Below, piece by piece: positions 35,544 through 44,448 of a stretch of 64,000 bases of DNA (within the stretch, counting starts at the first letter, position 1; the number at the start of each line of letters is the position of its first letter). Origin of the DNA: Segatella baroniae DSM 16972 = JCM 13447 (GTDB taxonomy: Bacteria; Bacteroidota; Bacteroidia; Bacteroidales; Bacteroidaceae). Where the stretch lies: the NCBI RefSeq assembly GCF_000426585.1, contig NZ_AUFQ01000007.1, positions 1 through 64,000 of the forward strand. The letters are read 5' to 3'. Below the pieces are notes generated by a model. That model ran no database searches, had not been told where the DNA came from, and was given only the letters and a program-made list of their open reading frames with translations. Both the position numbers and the translations under genes were made by a program.

Positions 35544-37301
35544 ATGAAGATAAAGACGAGATTTGTTTGTTGGCTGTCGGCCTTGCTGTCGGCCGTTCCT
35601 GCCGTCGGTCTGCGGGCCGGCGACACGCTTTCGCTGGCCGTGCTCGGCATTCGACCCAACACGTATGCCAACTGCGTGGCGCAGGTGCAGGAGGCCTTGT
35701 GGCAGTGTCGGCAGCGGCATTGCCGTGTGTTGCGCTTTGAAGCAGGGCGTTATGACTTCTGGCCGGAGGGCGCATCGTGGCGCGAGTTGTTCGTTTCCAA
35801 CACCTCGTCGGAGACCGAATGCCCGTCGAAAGAGAAGGTGATAGGCCTGCTGCTCGAAGATATGGCCGACCTGACCATCGACGGCGGCGGGGCCACCTTC
35901 GTCTTCCATGGCAAGATGACCATGCTGGCCATGCTGCACTGCAAGAGAATCGGGTTGCGGAACGTGCATTTCGACTTCGAGCGTCCGGGCGGTTCAGAGT
36001 TCGCTTACACGCGGGTCACGCCCGATTCGGTCGAGCTGCGGGCCCATCCCGACACGCGCTATGCGGTTGACGGCGGTCGGGTGGCGCTCTATGGCGAGGG
36101 CTGGAAGACGAATGTAGACCACTGCGTGAAGTTCAATCCCGCAACCGACCGCTTCGCCTATAGCCGCGACTGGCGGCTGCTGTCGGCTTCCGAAGCGACG
36201 GAAGTGGCCCCCGGACTGTTGCGTTTCCCCCGTCCGGCGGGGCTGGAGCCCAAGGAGGGGGAGGTGCTCACCATCCGCGACATCATCCGCGACCAAGTGG
36301 GCATGCTGATCTTGGAAAGCGAGGACATCTCCTTCAGCGACGTGTCGGTGCACTATATGCACGGACTTGGAATCGTCAGCCAGTATTCCCGCAATGTCAC
36401 GATGGAGCGGATCCATTGCGAGCCGCGTGCGGGCAGCGGGCGTGTGCTGGCCTCTTCGGCCGACTTCCTCCACTTCTCGGGATGCAGCGGTAGGATAGTC
36501 GTGCGCGACGGCAGGTTCTCCGGGGCGCAGGACGACTGCATCAACGTGCATGGCACCACCCTGCGCGTCGACAGCGTGTTGGCCGAAAACAGGTTGCGCG
36601 TGCGCTTCATGCACCACCAGAGCTACGGTTTCAATGCCTTCTTCGCGAACGATACGGTGGCGTTTGTGGCTCCGGCGACGATGCAACGCTTCGCAACGGC
36701 CGTGGTGAAAGGGGCCTTGCGCATCTCGGACAGGGTGGTGGAGCTGACGCTCGACCGTGCCGTTCCGAGGTCGCTGCGGGTCGGAAGCGACTACGTAGAG
36801 AACCTGACCTGCACGCCGGAGGTGGAAATCAGAAACAATCTGTTCACCCATACGAGCACCCGGGGTACGCTTGTGACGACGCCGCGACGGGTCGTGATCG
36901 CGGGCAACACCTATCGTTCCACCGGCATGAGCGCCATCCTCATCGAGGCCGATGCGGCCGGTTGGTTCGAATCGGGGCCGGTGAAGGACGTGTTGATCGA
37001 TGACAACGACTTCATCGACTGCGCGCCGAACGGCCATCCGGAGCATGCCGTCATCGCCGTCAACCCGTCGAATACGGTCGTCGACGCGAAAACTCCCGTC
37101 CATTTCAACATCCGCATTCTCCACAACAGGTTCAAAACATGGGGCAATCCCGTCCTTTTTGCCAAGAGCGTGCGGGGCTTGGAGGTGGCGGGCAATCGGG
37201 TGGCGTCTCCCGACGGCGGCACGATGAAGGCGCAGGAGCTTTATAGATTGAGCGGATGTAGCAGGGTGAAGATCGGCAACAACCGTCAGATGGGGTTGTG
37301 A
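35544..37301 (+). CDS. GH110 alpha-1,3-galactosidase-like enzyme
   Basis: This 585-residue exported protein has a signal peptide (about 1-24, ending VGLRAGD). The rest is a right-handed beta-helix. The start RFEAGRYDFWPEGASWRELF in part and LLLEDMADLTIDGGGATFVF resemble GH110 enzymes that release terminal alpha-1,3-galactose, including from blood-group B structures. GAQDDCINVHGT near residue 328 holds paired aspartates expected in the active site. The start is ATG 35544; an upstream in-frame start at 35484 would precede the signal. No SusCD pair adjoins it. It ends at a strong terminator. Confidence 0.78.
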   Translation: MKIKTRFVCWLSALLSAVPAVGLRAGDTLSLAVLGIRPNTYANCVAQVQEALWQCRQRHCRVLRFEAGRYDFWPEGASWRELFVSNTSSETECPSKEKVIGLLLEDMADLTIDGGGATFVFHGKMTMLAMLHCKRIGLRNVHFDFERPGGSEFAYTRVTPDSVELRAHPDTRYAVDGGRVALYGEGWKTNVDHCVKFNPATDRFAYSRDWRLLSASEATEVAPGLLRFPRPAGLEPKEGEVLTIRDIIRDQVGMLILESEDISFSDVSVHYMHGLGIVSQYSRNVTMERIHCEPRAGSGRVLASSADFLHFSGCSGRIVVRDGRFSGAQDDCINVHGTTLRVDSVLAENRLRVRFMHHQSYGFNAFFANDTVAFVAPATMQRFATAVVKGALRISDRVVELTLDRAVPRSLRVGSDYVENLTCTPEVEIRNNLFTHTSTRGTLVTTPRRVVIAGNTYRSTGMSAILIEADAAGWFESGPVKDVLIDDNDFIDCAPNGHPEHAVIAVNPSNTVVDAKTPVHFNIRILHNRFKTWGNPVLFAKSVRGLEVAGNRVASPDGGTMKAQELYRLSGCSRVKIGNNRQMGL

Positions 37302-37338
37302 AGAGGTCGGGGCGCCGGCTCCGACGCTGCGTGAAAAG

Positions 37339-37384
37339 CCGAGCCCCATGCGGATTTGCAACGTGAAATCCGCATGGGGCTCGG
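37339..37384. terminator. Bidirectional terminator between convergent genes
   Basis: A perfect 19-bp stem (37339-37357 with 37366-37384, CCGAGCCCCATGCGGATTT and its complement) around an 8-nt loop lies between the GH110 gene and the threonine aldolase gene. Confidence 0.85.
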
Positions 37385-37423
37385 TCATGAATCGATGGCG
37401 ACGGACGCATCGCAGGCTTCCGT

Positions 37424-38452
37424 CTATAGGTTTTCTTCCAGATAGTCCAGTTCTTCCGGCTTCGTGGCCCAGCTGGTGACGAAGCGGCAGATCATGTTTT
37501 CCTTGTCGTAAGGCCCCCAATGCGTGAAGACGATGTCTTTCCGGCACAGCTGCTTGACGGTCTCGTTGCTGAGAATGACGAACTGCTGATTGGTGGGCGA
37601 GTCGATGAAGAAGCGGAAGCCCTTGGCTTGGAATATCCGCTTCATGCGCATGGCCATGTCGTTGGCGTGGCGGGAGATGTCGAAGTAGAGGTTGTCGGTG
37701 AAGAGCGCGTCGAACTGGACGCCCAGCAGCCGGCCCTTCGCCATGAGTGCCCCATGCTGTTTCTGGATGTTGAAGAAGTGCTCGTGGGCGTTGTTGTGGG
37801 TGAAGACGACCGCTTCGCCGCACAATGCGCCGATTTTTGTGCCGCCGATGTAGAACACGTCGCAGTGCTTGGCCAGGTAGGGGAGCGTGATGTCGTTGCC
37901 TTCGGCCATGAGACCGTATCCCAAGCGTGCGCCGTCCACGTAGAGCGGGAGCTTGTAGCGGCGGCAGACCTCGAAGATCTCGTCAAGCTCGCGAGCCGAA
38001 TAGAGCGTGCCGTATTCGGTGGGGAAGGTGATGTAGACCATGCCGGGGTAGACCGAGTGGGAGGCGTTTCCGTCGTGCAGGAAGTTGTAGAGATAATCGT
38101 CCAGGGCCTGCGCGTTCATCTTTCCATTCTCTTCTTTGATGGAAATGACCTTGTGTTCGGTGAACTCTATCGCGCCCGCCTCATGCGTATTGATGTGCCC
38201 GGTCTCCACGCTGACCACGCCTTCGTAGGTGTGCAGGATGGAATCGATGACGGTTGCGTTGGTCTGTGTGCCCCCCGCGAGGAAGAATATCTCGGCTTCC
38301 GGGTCGTCACAAGCAGCCTTTATTTTCTCTTTGGCATTGTCGCAATAGACGTCGAAACCGTATGACAGTGTCTGTTTCTCATTGGTTTCGACAAGGTGCT
38401 GCAGCACTTTGGGGTGCGCACCATTGTTGTAGTCGCTTTCAAAAGATATCAT
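37424..38452 (-). CDS. Threonine aldolase / beta-eliminating lyase family enzyme
   Basis: This 342-residue PLP enzyme would split threonine (and allo-threonine) into glycine and acetaldehyde. The PLP lysine is K206 in YIGGTKIGALCG. Other family blocks are FLAGGTQTNATVID (57-70), ETGHINTHEAGAIE (83-96) and LYVDGARLGYGL (170-181). ATG 38452 (MISFESDYNNG) is the natural start, with a TAGCTTTG box upstream. It is transcribed alone and ends at the shared bidirectional terminator. Confidence 0.88.
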   Translation of the reverse strand: MISFESDYNNGAHPKVLQHLVETNEKQTLSYGFDVYCDNAKEKIKAACDDPEAEIFFLAGGTQTNATVIDSILHTYEGVVSVETGHINTHEAGAIEFTEHKVISIKEENGKMNAQALDDYLYNFLHDGNASHSVYPGMVYITFPTEYGTLYSARELDEIFEVCRRYKLPLYVDGARLGYGLMAEGNDITLPYLAKHCDVFYIGGTKIGALCGEAVVFTHNNAHEHFFNIQKQHGALMAKGRLLGVQFDALFTDNLYFDISRHANDMAMRMKRIFQAKGFRFFIDSPTNQQFVILSNETVKQLCRKDIVFTHWGPYDKENMICRFVTSWATKPEELDYLEENL

Positions 38453-38474
38453 TGGTTGTTTGATTATTTGGCTG

Positions 38475-38482
38475 CAAAGCTA
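38475..38482 (-). promoter_or_regulatory. Promoter -7 box for the threonine aldolase (TAGCTTTG)
   Basis: It matches TAnnTTTG on the minus strand, 23 bp before the start codon. Confidence 0.65.
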
Positions 38483-38571
38483 CATTTTTTTTGCATAATA
38501 TTGGCAAAGGCTCATCAGAAAAATGTCGTTGCAGCGTCCGTTCGTGGACAAAACGGGATGGATGGCGGCTT

Positions 38572-39534
38572 TCAAAGGGTTTCGAGCATGCGTTTGATGA
38601 CCACTTCGGCACTGATTTCACGATTGGCGGCCTCCGGGATGACGAGGCTTCGGGGGCTTTCGATGACCTCGTCGGTGACGACGAGCCCACGGCGCACAGG
38701 CAGGCAGTGCATGAAACGTGCGTTTTCGGTCAGCGCCATGGATGCGCTGTCGACCGTCCAGGCGGCATCTTCGGTCAGAATCTTTCCGTAGTCGGCCGGC
38801 CGGGTGACGCCCGGACAGCTCCAGTTCTTGGCATAAATGAAGTGGGCGCCTACGAAAGCCTTGCGCCGGTCATACTCTACGGTGGCGTTTCCGACGAACT
38901 TCGGGTCGAGTTCGTAGCCTTGCGGATGGGTGACGACAAGTTCGACGTCGGCCGCGTTCATCCATTGCGCAAAGCTGTTGGGGACGGCTTGGGGCAGGGC
39001 GCGGCAGTGGGGAGCCCACGTGAGCACCACCTTGGGGTGCCGGCAGGGCTTGTAGGCGTCGATGGTGATGAGGTCGGCGAAGGCTTGGAGCGGATGGACG
39101 GTGGCCGTCTCCATGGCGAAGACGGGCCGGCCGCTGTGCTCGACAAACTGGTTGACGATGGTTTCGGCGTAGTCGAACTCTCTATCGGTGAGCCCGGCGA
39201 AGCTCCGAATGCCGATCAGATCGCAGTAACAGCCCATCACGGGGATGGCTTCGAGCAGGTGTTCACTCTTGTCGCCGTTCATGATGACGCCGCGTTCGGT
39301 CTCCAGTTTCCACGCGCCGGCGTTCACGTCGAGCACGATGACGTTCATTCCGAGGTTCATCGCGGCCTTCTGTGTGCTGAGTCGCGTGCGGAGACTGTTG
39401 TTGAAGAATATCATCAGCAGCGTCTTGTTGCGGCCAAGGTGCTGGAATCCGTAGCGGTTCTTCTCTACTTCCCGTGCCTCCTGCAATGCCTGGGCAAGGT
39501 CGCCCAAGTCTTCTACGTTGAAAAAGGTCTTCAT
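38572..39534 (-). CDS. argF': N-acyl-ornithine carbamoyltransferase (succinyl/acetyl type)
   Basis: This 320-residue enzyme is very like Bacteroides fragilis N-succinylornithine transcarbamylase, which makes an acyl-citrulline in the arginine pathway. It has the carbamoyl-phosphate motif SLRTRLS (47-53), EAIPVMGCYCDLIGIRSFAG, and the C-terminal FMHCLPVRRGLVVTD. Residue 90, in NGDKSEHLLEA, is Ser; at this position the B. fragilis enzyme has Pro and acetyl-specific enzymes have Glu, as I recall, so specificity is open. It is separated from the other arg genes by the AMP-ligase pair. Confidence 0.88.
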   Translation of the reverse strand: MKTFFNVEDLGDLAQALQEAREVEKNRYGFQHLGRNKTLLMIFFNNSLRTRLSTQKAAMNLGMNVIVLDVNAGAWKLETERGVIMNGDKSEHLLEAIPVMGCYCDLIGIRSFAGLTDREFDYAETIVNQFVEHSGRPVFAMETATVHPLQAFADLITIDAYKPCRHPKVVLTWAPHCRALPQAVPNSFAQWMNAADVELVVTHPQGYELDPKFVGNATVEYDRRKAFVGAHFIYAKNWSCPGVTRPADYGKILTEDAAWTVDSASMALTENARFMHCLPVRRGLVVTDEVIESPRSLVIPEAANREISAEVVIKRMLETL

Positions 39535-39603
39535 AAGCGTGGTCGGTTGTTTATGAGTTGTCGTCGTTCTGTCGCTCCCCGCGGCCGTGTGGTCTGCGGC
39601 CGC

Positions 39604-41280
39604 CTATTTCCGATTGTCCTTCTCGCGTATTTCCACGCGGCGGATCTTGCCGGATATGGTCTTGGGAAGCTCGTCCACGAACTCGATGATGCGTGGATAC
39701 TTGTATGGCGCGGTCTCGTGCTTCACGTGTTCCTGCAACTCTTTGACCAAGCTGTCGCCCCTCTTGTCCTTCCATTCCTTTGTAAGGACCACGGTGGCTT
39801 TCACCACCATGCCGCGAATCGGGTCGGGAACGCCTGTGATGGCACACTCCACGACGGCCGGATGGGTCATCAGCGCGCTCTCGACCTCGAACGGTCCGAT
39901 GCGGTAGCCCGAGCTTTTGATGACATCGTCCATGCGTCCGACAAACCAGAAGTAGCCGTCGGCGTCGCGCCAAGCCATGTCGCCGGTGTGATAGAGCCCG
40001 TCGTGCCACACCTCCTTGGTCTTTTCCTCGTCGCGGTAGTAGCATTTGAAAAGCCCCAAGGGCTTCTCGTCGCCCACGCGAACGCAGATTTCGCCCTTCT
40101 CTCCGTCCTCGCATTCCGTGCCGTCGGGCTTCAGCAGCCGGATGTCGTACTGTGCGTTGGGCTTGCCCATGCTTCCCGGCTTCGGCGTCATCCATGGGAA
40201 GGTGCCCAACGTCATGGTCGTTTCGGTCTGGCCGAAGCCCTCCATCATCTTGATACCCGTCAGTTGGCGGAACTTTTCATAGACGGCGGGCTCCAAAGCC
40301 TCACCGGCGGTGGTGCAATAGGTCAGCGACGAGAGGTCGTACTTGGTGAAGTCCTCCTGAATCATGAAGCGATAGATGGTGGGCGGCGCGCAGAAGGAGG
40401 TGACGCGATACCTTTCCATCTGCCGCATGATTTTTTCGGCCGTGAACTTCTCATGGTCGAAGACGAAGACCGTGGCTCCGGCGAACCATTGTCCGTACAG
40501 TTTGCCCCACACGGCTTTGCCCCATCCCGTGTCGGCCACGGTCAGGTGAATGCTGTTCTCGTCGAGGTTGTGCCAGAATACGCCCGTGGTGAGGTGGCCC
40601 AAGGCATAGAGGAAGTCGTGGGCCACCATCTTCGGTTCGCCGCTGGTGCCGCTGGTGAAGTACATCAGCATGGTGTCTTCGTTGCTGTTGACAAATGCCG
40701 GTCGACGAAACTTGTCCGTTTGCTTCCATTCCTTGCTCCAATCGTGGAATCCTTCGGGCACGGCCTTCGTCTCCTCCGACAGCGAATTGACGGCCACCAG
40801 CACCTTCACGGTCGGACTTTCGGCCATGGCGGCCTTCACCTGACCGGTCACATATTCGTCATTGACGCACAGGATGGCTTTCACGCCGGCCCGCTCGTTT
40901 CTATATACGATGTCGTGCTTGGTGAGCATGTGGGTCGCGGGGATGGCCACGGCCCCCAGTTTGTGCAGCGCCAGCATGGACAGCCACCACTGGTAGTGGC
41001 GTTTCAGGATGAGCATCACCTTGTCGCCGTGGCCGATACCCAAGCTTTGGTAGTAGGCTGCGGCCTGGTCGGTCTGCTCTTTCAGCTCCTTGAACGTAAA
41101 ACGGAGTTCCTTGCCATGCTCGTCAGTCCACAAGAGTGCCGGTTTGTTGGGCGCTTCTTCAGCCCATGCGTCGATGACGTCGTAGGCGAAGTTGAAGTTT
41201 TCGGGAATGATGAACTTGAGATGTTGCCTGTAGTCTTCCTCCGAAGAGAAGCGGGTCTGCTTTAAAAATCTTTCAATCAT
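39604..41280 (-). CDS. AMP-dependent acyl-CoA synthetase
   Basis: This 558-residue adenylate-forming enzyme activates a carboxylic acid to its CoA ester. It has the P-loop-like motif MLMYFTSGTSGEPKMVAHD (near 207-225), the A5 motif MEGFGQTETT, the A7 region YHTGDMAWRDADGYFWFVGR in part, and the catalytic lysine in PKTISGKIRRVE near the C-terminus. It resembles medium-chain/acetyl-CoA synthetases of the ACSM type, but the substrate is uncertain. It starts 13 bp after the XRE-cupin gene, with which it forms a two-gene unit. Confidence 0.88.
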   Translation of the reverse strand: MIERFLKQTRFSSEEDYRQHLKFIIPENFNFAYDVIDAWAEEAPNKPALLWTDEHGKELRFTFKELKEQTDQAAAYYQSLGIGHGDKVMLILKRHYQWWLSMLALHKLGAVAIPATHMLTKHDIVYRNERAGVKAILCVNDEYVTGQVKAAMAESPTVKVLVAVNSLSEETKAVPEGFHDWSKEWKQTDKFRRPAFVNSNEDTMLMYFTSGTSGEPKMVAHDFLYALGHLTTGVFWHNLDENSIHLTVADTGWGKAVWGKLYGQWFAGATVFVFDHEKFTAEKIMRQMERYRVTSFCAPPTIYRFMIQEDFTKYDLSSLTYCTTAGEALEPAVYEKFRQLTGIKMMEGFGQTETTMTLGTFPWMTPKPGSMGKPNAQYDIRLLKPDGTECEDGEKGEICVRVGDEKPLGLFKCYYRDEEKTKEVWHDGLYHTGDMAWRDADGYFWFVGRMDDVIKSSGYRIGPFEVESALMTHPAVVECAITGVPDPIRGMVVKATVVLTKEWKDKRGDSLVKELQEHVKHETAPYKYPRIIEFVDELPKTISGKIRRVEIREKDNRK

Positions 41281-41293
41281 TGTCTGTTTAGAA

Positions 41294-41848
41294 TTAGATG
41301 GCTATACATAAGAACTTGACAGGCTTGCCATCCAAGGCCCGCATGCAGTGGGGTTGGCGGGCGTCGAAGTAGATGCTGTCGCCAACTTCCAACACCAGTG
41401 TCTTCTCGCCGAGGGTCAATTCGAGCCGACCGTCGATCACCACGTCGAACTCTTGCCCGTCGTGTGAGTTCTTGTTGAACCTTGCGTCGTCCGGCAGCGG
41501 GTCTACCTGCACCAGAAACGGGTCCACCTTGCGCCCTTTGAAGCCGCTGGCCAGGCTCTGGTACTTGTAATCCTTGCGGCGTTCGACGGTCGGCCCCTGG
41601 TTGCGGCGTGTCAGGAAGTACGCGTCCATGCGCGGTTCTTCGCCGAACATCAGCACGTCGAGGCTGATTCCGTAGCGTTTGGAAATCTTGGAAAGGCGAT
41701 AGACGGACGGGTCCGCTTCGCCGTTTTCAATCTTTAGATAATGTTCAAGGGTGATGTCGCACAACTCGGCCACTTCTTCCGCGGGGATGTCGAGCACCTC
41801 ACGAAGTCCTTTGAGGCGCTGGCCTATTTGTTTCAATGAATCTTCCAT
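41294..41848 (-). CDS. XRE helix-turn-helix / cupin regulator
   Basis: This 184-residue regulator has an N-terminal XRE helix-turn-helix (8-65: IGQRLKGLREVLDIPAEEVA in part, YLKIENGEADPS) and a C-terminal cupin sensor (about 110-184, with HDGQEFDVVIDGRLELTL and ARQPHCMRALDG). The start is ATG 41848 (MEDSLKQ); the open frame to 41911 crosses the promoter. Being directly upstream of the acyl-CoA synthetase, it probably regulates it in response to a small molecule bound by the cupin. Confidence 0.85.
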   Translation of the reverse strand: MEDSLKQIGQRLKGLREVLDIPAEEVAELCDITLEHYLKIENGEADPSVYRLSKISKRYGISLDVLMFGEEPRMDAYFLTRRNQGPTVERRKDYKYQSLASGFKGRKVDPFLVQVDPLPDDARFNKNSHDGQEFDVVIDGRLELTLGEKTLVLEVGDSIYFDARQPHCMRALDGKPVKFLCIAI

Positions 41849-41877
41849 AATAATCTGTTGATGAATATAGCCGCCTC

Positions 41878-41885
41878 CAAAAGTA
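41878..41885 (-). promoter_or_regulatory. Promoter -7 box for the XRE-cupin / AMP-ligase unit (TACTTTTG)
   Basis: It reads TACTTTTG on the minus strand, 30 bp before ATG 41848, showing the unit has its own promoter apart from argD. Confidence 0.6.
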
Positions 41886-41934
41886 GCAAATCTTTTCCGA
41901 TTCGCAAGCAAGAGGCAGCCTTTTTATGCGTAAG

Positions 41935-43074
41935 TCAGTCGTTTAGCACGGTTTCCAGCCGTCGGATGAAATCGTCTGCATTGTCTCTCGACAGGCATAG
42001 CGGCGGCAGAAGGCGCAACATGTCGCTTCCGGCGCACCCTGTGAAGCAGCGTTGTTCGTAGATGAGCTTGCCTCTCACATTCTTGTGGGGGATGTCCAGC
42101 AGTACGCCGAGCATGAGACCGCGTCCACGAACTTCCAGAATGTGGGGGTTGCGCTGTTGCAGTTGTTTCAATTCATCGACGAGATATTCGCCGACGAGGT
42201 GCGCGTTCTCGACGAGTCCTTCGTTTTCAAATACGTCGAGTACGGCCAATGCGGCCGTGCAGGCCAAATGGTTGCCGCCGAACGTCGTACCCAGTTGGCC
42301 GTAGGTGGGCTGAAAATCGGGCGAAACAAGCACGCCACCCATCGGGAAACCGTTGCCCATGCCCTTGGCTACGCTGATCAGATCGGGGCGAATGCCCAGC
42401 CACTGGTGGGCGAAGAACTTGCCTGTACGGCCGTAGCCGCATTGGATTTCGTCGCAGACGAGCACCGTCCCATGTCGCTTGCAGGCTGCTTGTAGGCCTT
42501 GGGCGAATGCGGGTGTCGCCATGTCAAGGCCGCCGACACCCTGAATGCACTCCAGAATGCAGGCGCACACATCGCCCTTGGCCAGTTCCGTCTCCCAGGC
42601 TTCAAGGTCGTTGAGTGGCAGGTGAGTCACGTGGTTGTTGGCGTTGATGGGCGCGATGATGCTGGGATTGTCGGTCACTTCGACAGCCAGCGACGTGCGG
42701 CCGTGGAACGCTTTCCGAGCGGAAAGCACACGGGTGCGGCCCGTTTGGAACGAAGCCAGCTTCAAACAGTTCTCGTTTGCCTCGGCACCGCTGTTGACCA
42801 AGAACAGCTGATAGCCGTCATAGCCGCTGATGCGGCCCAGCCGTTCGGCCAATTCAACTTGCAACTCGTTGATGACGGAGTTGCTGTAGAAGCCCAGGCG
42901 GCCCAGTTGTGCCGTCATCTTTTCCACGTAATGGGGATGACAATGGCCTATGCTGATGACGGCATGCCCGCCATACAGGTCGAGATATTCCCGTTCAAGG
43001 TCGTCCCAGACGCTTGTTCCTTTTCCCTTTACAATGTTTACATCGAATAGGGGATATACGTTGAATAAGTTCAT
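41935..43074 (-). CDS. argD: Acetylornithine/succinylornithine aminotransferase
   Basis: This 379-residue class-III PLP aminotransferase converts acyl-glutamate semialdehyde to acyl-ornithine. It shows NSGAEANENCLKLAS (94-108), FHGRTSLA (123-130), CDEIQCGYGRTGKFFAHQ (207-224) and the PLP lysine K237 in LISVAKGMGNGF. The start is MNLFNVYPLF at 43074. The open frame runs on to 43188, but the extra residues come from a GC-rich intergenic repeat. It follows argC by 117 bp. Confidence 0.92.
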   Translation of the reverse strand: MNLFNVYPLFDVNIVKGKGTSVWDDLEREYLDLYGGHAVISIGHCHPHYVEKMTAQLGRLGFYSNSVINELQVELAERLGRISGYDGYQLFLVNSGAEANENCLKLASFQTGRTRVLSARKAFHGRTSLAVEVTDNPSIIAPINANNHVTHLPLNDLEAWETELAKGDVCACILECIQGVGGLDMATPAFAQGLQAACKRHGTVLVCDEIQCGYGRTGKFFAHQWLGIRPDLISVAKGMGNGFPMGGVLVSPDFQPTYGQLGTTFGGNHLACTAALAVLDVFENEGLVENAHLVGEYLVDELKQLQQRNPHILEVRGRGLMLGVLLDIPHKNVRGKLIYEQRCFTGCAGSDMLRLLPPLCLSRDNADDFIRRLETVLND

Positions 43075-43191
43075 GTTGCCTCCCCCGACCCCTCCCAAGG
43101 AGGAGAGTGCCTCGCGGGGGGTCGCTGTTGGGGCACCGCTCGTTCTTTGTTTGGTTGTATTCTCTGTCTGAGATGATGCGAACTTCACTTT
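43075..43191. repeat. GC-rich palindromic spacer between argC and argD
   Basis: The spacer contains CCTCC-caa-GGAGG (43091-43103) within a C-rich then G-rich stretch (cccccgacccctcccaagg, cgcggggggtcg). I recall sequences of this type as dispersed intergenic repeats in Prevotella and Bacteroides. It could form a hairpin in the arg transcript upstream of argD. Confidence 0.45.
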
Positions 43192-44175
43192 TCAAAAGGC
43201 GATTCCCTTTGTTTTCAGTCCCATCGTCTCGTCCCGTCCGAACATGATGTTCATGTTCTGGACGGCTTGCCCCGCGGCTCCTTTCAGCAGGTTGTCGATT
43301 ACGCAGGTGACGACGGCCTTGTTGCCGAACTTTTCGAGATGGACAAGCGCCTTGTTGGTGTTCACCACTTGTTTCAAATCCGGTGCCTTATATATATAAT
43401 AGGTGAAAGCCGCTTCGCGGTAAAAGTCCTCGTAGAGGGAGACGAGTTGCCCGGCGGTGGGGTTGGAGGAAGCTCCTTCGTCGCCGTCAAACCTTACCAC
43501 CTCGGTGCAGAAAATGCCGCGCGTGAAGTCGCCGCGATAAGGGATGAAGTCGATGGAGGCGTCGAGTGAGCCTTGCAATTCGGCCAGACTGTGTCGTATT
43601 TCGGCCAGATGTTGGTGGCTGAAGACCTTGTAGACGCTGATGTTGTCGTTGCGCCAAGAGAAGTGGGTGGTGTTTCCGGGCTTCTGTCCGGCCCCCGTGC
43701 TGCCTGTGATCGCGTTGACACTGACATCGTGTTTGAGCAGTCCGGCCTTGGCCAAAGGCAGCAATCCCAGTTGGATGCAGGTGGCGAAGCAGCCCGGGTT
43801 GGCCACGAAACGGGCCTTGGCGATGCCCGCCTTGTGGAGTTCGGGCAGCCCGTAGACCGCTTCCGGGGCCAGTCTGAAGTCCTGGGCCAGGTCGATGACC
43901 CGCACGTTGGCGGGTATCTTGTGCTCTTCCATGAACCTTTTGCTCTTGCCATGACCGAAGCAGAAGAAGACGACATCGACCCTTTCAAAGGGCATGTCGG
44001 CCGTAAACGTCAGGTCGGTCTCGCCATACAGGTTCTCATGGACGTCACTCACCCGGTTGCCCGCATTGCTCTCGCTGTTGGCAAAGACGATTTCCGCCTC
44101 GGGATGGTTGAGCAACAGACTGGTCAATTCGCCGCCCGTATAGCCGGCCGCACCTAAAATACCAACTTTTATCAT
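43192..44175 (-). CDS. argC: N-acyl-gamma-glutamyl-phosphate reductase
   Basis: This 327-residue NADP-dependent reductase makes acyl-glutamate semialdehyde for argD. The N-terminal nucleotide-binding motif is GILGAAGYTGGEL (5-17) and the catalytic cysteine is C129 in VANPGCFATC. Further family features are TGSTGAGQKP and HRHxAEI-like SHQHLAEIRHSL. It begins 10 bp downstream of the small PspC gene and precedes argD on the same strand. Confidence 0.94.
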   Translation of the reverse strand: MIKVGILGAAGYTGGELTSLLLNHPEAEIVFANSESNAGNRVSDVHENLYGETDLTFTADMPFERVDVVFFCFGHGKSKRFMEEHKIPANVRVIDLAQDFRLAPEAVYGLPELHKAGIAKARFVANPGCFATCIQLGLLPLAKAGLLKHDVSVNAITGSTGAGQKPGNTTHFSWRNDNISVYKVFSHQHLAEIRHSLAELQGSLDASIDFIPYRGDFTRGIFCTEVVRFDGDEGASSNPTAGQLVSLYEDFYREAAFTYYIYKAPDLKQVVNTNKALVHLEKFGNKAVVTCVIDNLLKGAAGQAVQNMNIMFGRDETMGLKTKGIAF

Positions 44176-44185
44176 GTTCGTCGTC

Positions 44186-44377
44186 CTACTGTTTGGGCAT
44201 GACGATCCACAGGAAGATGTAGATCAGAATGCCCGGGAAGCCTGCGCTGAACACCGAAAGCAACACGTAGGCCAGGCGCAGGATGGCCGGGTCCCAATCC
44301 AAATACTCGGCGATACCGCCTAAAATGCCTGCAATCCACTTGTCGTTGGTCGACCTCAATAGTTTTTTTCTTGTCAT
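44186..44377 (-). CDS. PspC-domain membrane protein
   Basis: This 63-residue protein is essentially one PspC domain: a basic start (MTRKKLLRSTND), IAGILGGIAEYLDWDPAILRLAYVLLSV, and a transmembrane helix (about 37-60, LSVFSAGFPGILIYIFLWIVM). PspC proteins act in phage-shock-type envelope stress responses. Its place between argG and argC, 10 bp before argC, makes it part of the arginine transcript, although no link to arginine synthesis is known to me. Confidence 0.85.
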   Translation of the reverse strand: MTRKKLLRSTNDKWIAGILGGIAEYLDWDPAILRLAYVLLSVFSAGFPGILIYIFLWIVMPKQ

Positions 44378-44448
44378 TTTCTTGTCTTTAAAGGTTGTCG
44401 TTGAACGTTAGACGTCCGTCGGTGCGGAAAGGTTGCGCCGCCTGCGGC

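Noticed and set aside
38491-41265. 924-codon plus-strand open frame
   Set aside because: It is the antisense of the carbamoyltransferase and acyl-CoA synthetase genes, both with clear catalytic motifs.
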